From Siphonodentalium dalli (taxonomy: Eukaryota > Mollusca > Scaphopoda > Gadilida > Siphonodentaliidae): 64,000 nucleotides of DNA. The first letter of the stretch is position 1, and every line of letters starts with the position of its first letter. Positions 59,217-64,000 of this stretch are shown one piece after another. Location: contig CP136063.1 in assembly GCA_032622095.1 (NCBI GenBank), positions 215,531,982 through 215,595,981 on the forward strand, in the 5' to 3' direction. The position numbers were made by a program, and so were the translations under genes. Under the pieces are notes generated by a model. It saw only the letters and a program-made list of their open reading frames with translations. It ran no database searches and was not told where the DNA came from.

Positions 59217-61989
59217 ACGACGCACAATATATATGTACATGTACATTATATAATAACAAATGAGAAATATTTATCTGACGTTACCTACTTTTGTGTAAAA
59301 CCCCCAACAGAATTTTCAGATCACAGTCAACTCTCGGTGCATTTAAACTTTAGAGTTTGTAAATTCGAAACACAAAAACTAAAATATAACTACACCGATC
59401 GAACTGTTAGGGTGCACTGGTGCGACGATAGTTCTGACAAAGCAAAGATGGCTTTATATGAGCCACATGTACAGAGACGTCTGATGAATTTCAGACTACG
59501 AGCCTATCCGGAGAATTTGAACGGAACTGAAAATGCAACTCATGATATGTGTGAAATATTCAAATTTATCAATCAGACTGCGACAAAAGTTGTAAAAATA
59601 AAACATCGGAAGCAACAACGAAAACGAATATGGTTTGATCAACGTTGTAAAGATTTGAAAAGAATTATGGAGAATATAGTCAGCGAAATGAAAAAGAATC
59701 CTCTAGACAAAAGTCTACAATTAAAGTTTTTCAATGCCAGGAAATTATATAAAAGAGAAACGAAGCATAAGGCTAAATTATTTCGGCTACAAATGTCTGA
59801 AAAAATAGATAAGCTCGAAAGTTGTGACCCATCGGTATACTGGAATATAATCAAAAGTTTACGTATTAACAAAGCACAAGAAAAGTCCGATGACCTTCAC
59901 CCTGATGATGCGGTCGATTTCTTTGATAAATTACTTTGCTGCGATACCCGTGAAACGAACTTTGAATATCAAGCGTCGAAAGACAATGATCATCTTATAG
60001 ACATAAACAATAGTGACATAACTGCAACAGAAGTACTTGATGCAATCAGGCAATTAAAAAATAGAAAAGCGACGGGTTTAGATAACATTCCAAACGAATT
60101 ACTAAAAACAGTTATTCCATTGGTAGTAGATGATGTGACAAAACTGTTTAACCATGTCTTGAAGTCAGGACATTATCCGTTATGTTGGAGTCATTCATTT
60201 ATTAAAACATTGTACAAAAAAGGAAACAGACATGATCCAAACAATTACAGACCAATCGCTCTGAGTAGTAATTTTGGAAAACTGTTCAATAAAATTATTA
60301 ATTCTAGAATAGACAATTATTTAGAAAAAAACGAACTAATAAGCGATTATCAATTCGGATTTAGAAAAAATCGCAGTACAGTCGACAGTGCATTCGTCCT
60401 GCGTACGTTAGTCAATAAGTACAAAGATATGAAAAAACCTCTGTATACGGCCTTTGTAGACTTCAAGAAAGCGTTCGACTCTGTAGATAGATCTATTTTA
60501 TTTAGAAAACTTCGAGGTATTGGCATTAACGGGTCGACACTCGCGATTTTACAGTCTATTTATAAGTCAAGTTATTATTCCGTTAAAACTTCAGCAGGAT
60601 TTGGTCCCGCTTTATTGTCGAAAATAGGAGTAAGGCAGGGGTACTCCTTATCACCCACTCTTTTCAAAATATTCATAGACGATATTGGCGGCAAATTAAC
60701 TAACATGTCTAACCCGTGCTATTTGAACAATCGTCCGATTACGCATTTACTTTTCGCTGATGATCTCGTTTTACTATCTGAAACGCCTGATGGTTTGCAG
60801 AATTCTTTGCATGAATTGGAAAAATATAGTTTTCAAAATAATCTAACAGTTAATGCAGACAAAACAAAATGCATGGTATTTAAATCAAATAAGCGGAAGT
60901 TAAATATAGACAATACATTTTATATCAACAATGAGTTGCTAGAAAGAGTTGACGAATATAAATACTTAGGTCTCGTCTTCACTTCTGACGGTAAAATGTC
61001 GAAAGCTTGTGAAAATGTAAGTGGGAGAGCTTCTAAGGCTATGTTTTTCATGACGAGCTCACTGAATTCACATATAGAATTGTCTCTCAATACTAAATGT
61101 AAGTTGTTTGACAAATTATTAATGCCTATATTGCTGTATGGTTCTGAAATATGGGCATCCGAGTTAAAAATTCCATTTATTGACACTAACCCACTTGAGC
61201 AAACACACTTGAAATTTTGTAAGAGTATACTCAGGTTGAATAAAAAGGCCTCAAATCATGCTTCGAGGGCTGAACTGGGTCGATATCCCATAGCAATTAA
61301 TGCTATTGGTAATATGTATAAATATCTAACTAAACTGCGTGCAGTAAAATCAAGAACTTTAATGCATGATTCTTTTAGGGAATCCCGCATGTCTAATCAA
61401 TCAACTTGGGACGCACAATTAGTCAAAAGTGGTATCAATATATCACAATCTAATACAACAGTAAGAGTGACAGACAAACTAATAATTGAAAGGTTAAAAT
61501 CAGAACATATAAATAAGTTCAAAAAAGACATTTTCGATGACGACAGACCCAGGTGGTGCTAATAAATTGCGAACTTACAGAACTTTTAAAGACAATTATG
61601 ACATAGAACCGTACCTGAGGCATGTTCGATCGTCCGCGACAAGAGAGATGTTCACTCGACTACGTGTTAGCAATCATATTTTAGCTGTAGAAAAGGGTCG
61701 ACACACGCAACCAAAGACGCCATTAAAAGACCGAATTTGTCACATGTGTGATGAACGTAAAGTTGAAACAGAAAAACATTTTATTATGGAATGCAGTGCG
61801 TACGCTGACTCTAGAAAAGACTTGTTTAATATTGCTCAAAAGTATAGAATAGATTTCATAAACATGAGTGATGATAATAAGTTCATCTTTATAATGAAAA
61901 ACAAAGACAAACAAATAATCAATTCCGTGTGCAACATGATCCGGTTATTCTTTCTAAAAAGACAGAATGTCAATATGGGGAAATAAAAG
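59217..61989 (+). pseudogene. LINE reverse transcriptase with truncated APE endonuclease and C-terminal zinc motif
   Basis: The frame first shows EFSDHSQLSVHLNF (59310-59351), the conserved SDH end of an APE-type endonuclease. Counting from 59337, a reverse transcriptase follows: NNYRPIALSSNFGKLFNKII, QFGFRKNRSTVDSAFVLR, FVDFKKAFDS (373-382, D375), GVRQGYSLSPTLFKIFIDDI and FADD (473-476, catalytic pair D475-D476). The core motifs are intact. The frame ends at 61562, but the protein continues in the next frame from about 61552 (GGANKLRTYRTFK) to a stop at 61984-61986, so one base separates two halves of one protein. The C-terminus has CHMC...EKHFIMEC (61738-61794), a Cys-Cys-His-Cys finger. 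Architecture fits the Jockey/CR1/I group; the clade is not decided. Confidence 0.92.
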
Positions 61990-62138
61990 TTGAAAGTATT
62001 AATTTATAATACTAATGATCATTTATCGTACATATGCATAATTACATGTATTTTATTTTAATGTGTAACTTTTCATGTATTAACTGTTATTTGCAACTGC
62101 CTCCATTTGGTGTATTGCAATAAATCATCTTATCTTGT
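59217..62138 (+). mobile_element. Non-LTR (LINE) retrotransposon, 5'-truncated, near-intact RT
   Basis: Begins within the C-terminal end of an endonuclease domain and runs to an AATAAATCATCTTATC 3' end near 62138. The coding part is described below. The 5' boundary lies between 59217, where the frame opens after a TAG, and about 59280, where protein similarity becomes plausible. Most of the endonuclease and anything upstream is absent. Confidence 0.92.
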
Positions 62139-62457
62139 AGTTTTCTTATTCACAAACTAGTCACTATATATCGATGAAAAATCAGTTCACTTGACAAGAC
62201 GTTCGGTAATTTCAATTATGTTGTTCGTGTTGCAATGCCTATGGGTACACGCGATCTCGTGTAAATATATACGAATAATATATAGATGATAATTGAATTT
62301 CAGGAATCCCGATAACGCCTGTCAGATGAAATTACATCCGATATCCGCCTATAAAACGTGAAATGATTTGTTCATAGTTTCCATACATACATTTATTTAT
62401 TATCGGGTAAAAAAAACGTTGAGTTAATATATTTATATTGTTTACTATACTGAATAC
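62139..62457. other. Intergenic, no gene seen
   Basis: No recognisable feature. Confidence 0.45.
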
Positions 62458-62568
62458 TCATTGACGAGTAGTCCCCTCAGGAAATGTGCAGATAGTAAGT
62501 TCAACAAACGGTTTCCCACTAATGATCATATAAGCCCTTCTGCTCTTATATTACCTGTTCTTTTCAGC
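62458..62568. repeat. Short repeat sharing both flanks of the large inverted repeat
   Basis: CATTGACGAGTAGTCCCCTC and AGTTCAACAAACG match 31797-31847, just left of the 4.8-kb inverted repeat; TTCTGCTCTTATATTACCTG matches 36781-36805, just right of it. Confidence 0.6.
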
Positions 62569-63110
62569 TCACCTGAGACGAAGTCTCCGGTGGAGCTATA
62601 GTCATCACTCCTCGTCCGTCGTCCGTCCGTCTATCCGTCTGTCCGTCCGTCAAGAATCATCTTCTCCGCCAAAACTGTAAGACGGAACGGGTTCATATTT
62701 GGTGTGGATGTTCCCTATGTGAATCACATTCAGATTTGTTCAAATGAGGTCATCAGGTCAATTAGTTGAGAAAGCAGGGCCACAACTCTATTCCTTCATA
62801 GTAATTCTTAGAACGACTTTTTTTCTCCAAAACTATAAGGCCGAATGGGTTCATATTTGGTGTGGGAGTTCCCTAGGTGACTCACATTCAGATTTGTTCA
62901 AATGAGGTCACCAGGTTGATTAGTTGAGAAACCACGGCCATAACTCTTTCCCTCCATAGTAATTCTTTTAAACATCTTCTTCTCAAATACCATCAGGCCA
63001 AATTGGTTCATATTTGGTACGAAGGATCCTTGGTTGACTGGGGTTCAGATTTGTTCAAGTGCACTGCTTCTGCCACCCTGGCCTGGTCCCAAAAATAAAA
63101 TTTACTCAAA
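62569..63110. repeat. Dispersed repeat of AGCTCACCTGAG type
   Basis: Begins CAGCTCACCTGAGACGAAGT with an inverted CTCCGGTGGAGCT next to it, then a GTCCGTC tract, then three ~170-bp paragraphs with AACTGTAAGACGGAACGGGT, TTCATATTTGGTGTGG, TCACATTCAGATTTGTTCAA and CCATAACTCTTTCC. The layout (hairpin, microsatellite, repeated paragraphs) resembles the 54-58 kb Helitron-like elements. Confidence 0.65.
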
Positions 63111-63297
63111 TTCTTGACAGAATCATTAATAAGAAGCATTTACTTTGGCTGTAACTGTATATATGCTGGGTATGCCTACACAATGATGTCACAATCATGT
63201 CAATCTTGATATATTTATAAACATTCCTTGCAGATCTGCTAGAAATCATTAATTCCCAATCTATCATGTATTGTTCATATCAGGACTAATGTCATTT

Positions 63298-63390
63298 GCA
63301 GAATGAGGTCCCCAGAGGGTGAATTTATTGATGCTATCCCACACAGCGGCCTAGCATCACCAAATTCACCCTCTGGAGACCTCATTCTGC
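63298..63390. repeat. Foldback hairpin
   Basis: GCAGAATGAGGTCCCCAGAG, GGTGAATTT and GATGCTA pair with TAGCATCACCAAATTCACCC and TCTGGAGACCTCATTCTGC. Its left half recurs at 63594-63636, where it is cut off by the next repeat. Confidence 0.85.
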
Positions 63391-63636
63391 TTAGGCCTCA
63401 TCTTCTGGGAAGTATCTATAGTATCAAATTAACATTGTTGTTAGTTACATTTCCCTTCTAGGAAGTTTCTATATCCCCTAATTTGCAGAAGATAAATTCA
63501 TAATTGAGGTGCCCAATGGGTGAACATCACCAACTTCAACTGGGGAACTTCAATCTTATTCTAGGTCTGCCATAGCAGTTGAGGGCCTTATCAGAATGAG
63601 GTCCCCGGAGGGTGAATTTAGTGATGCTAGCCCGCT
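63391..63636. other. Intergenic with partial hairpin copy
   Basis: GAGGTGCCCAATGGGTGAAC and GAATGAGGTCCCCGGAGGGT are decayed relatives of the preceding foldback. Confidence 0.5.
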
Positions 63637-64000
63637 GTGTAATCGCCATTCACTTCGTTCGTGGGGCTATAATAAATCTCTTGATCGGGTCGAAATCCCT
63701 GATCAAGAACATTTTGTTAACACTTTTATGACAGGAGCTGCGGTGGTGAAGCATTAAACATCCTGTGTCAGTTCATGCTCTAGGGAGCCTCGTATATATA
63801 CGAGAATGTACGGACTACAATGTCATGGTAAATATTGTTAGGCCAATGCATTATCGTATATATGCGAGGCTCCCTGTTGGAGAATCGCATATATAAGAGA
63901 ATGCATTGGCACAGGGTTTTCGCAAAATTCAGGAGGCTCCAGTCATGGAACGGTCAAAGGTTTAACTGTATGATTTCATGTCTGTTCTCCTTGTATTATT
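63637..64000. repeat. Dispersed repeat containing a TTAA-type MITE; twin of 3397-3770
   Basis: Starts GTGTAATCGCCATTCACTTC and follows the copy at 3.4 kb to the window edge. The inner element runs from TTAACACTTTTATGACAGG (63717) to GTCAAAGGTTTAA (63965). Confidence 0.75.

Overview
The window is nuclear DNA from an animal with a repeat-laden, AT-rich genome. The evidence is one host gene split by GT-AG introns, BEL/Pao, Ty3/gypsy and non-LTR retrotransposons of metazoan type, Helitron-like and TTAA-flanked non-autonomous DNA elements, and satellites. Nothing looks bacterial: there are no operons or ribosome-binding sites, and most open frames are chance. A repeat near 62.57 kb beginning AGCTCACCTGAG, with tracts such as TCCGTCCGTC, resembles dispersed repeats I associate with molluscs. 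A mollusc or other lophotrochozoan is my best guess, held weakly.

Layout. 0-1.5 kb: decayed Ty3/gypsy integrase joined to the 3' tail of a non-LTR element. 1.7-14.3 kb: no genes; dispersed repeats, TTAA elements, foldbacks and minisatellites, including a palindromic TTAA element at 11.63-12.07 kb whose insertion can be read against a paralogous empty site at 9.77 kb. 14.48-20.58 kb: complete but disabled BEL/Pao element on the minus strand, with 280-bp LTRs and a GAGAG target duplication. 21.9-42.9 kb: the only host gene supported, a three-exon LITAF/SIMPLE-domain gene on the plus strand (229 residues). Its 14.7-kb and 5.6-kb introns hold most of the mobile DNA here, including a PIF/Harbinger-like element (26.0-27.6 kb) and a 4.8-kb near-palindrome (31.87-36.65 kb) ending about 290 bp before exon 2. 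43.6-44.1 kb: palindromic MITE. 46.2-51.4 kb: 5.1-kb satellite of 36- and 40-bp units. 54.0-58.1 kb: Helitron-like repeats rich in TCAAGGTCA motifs. 59.2-62.1 kb: 5'-truncated non-LTR retrotransposon with a nearly intact reverse transcriptase. The last 360 bp repeat a segment found at 3.4 kb.

The genes do not form a pathway. The LITAF-type protein is expected at late endosome/lysosome membranes. The rest is mobile-element protein or non-coding repeat. The most unusual items are the large inverted repeat inside LITAF intron 1, the two-length satellite with higher-order structure, the receptor-motif-dense Helitron-like array, and a TTAA element that appears to be an inverted dimer of one half of its relatives. 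I did not find a clearly new protein-based system.
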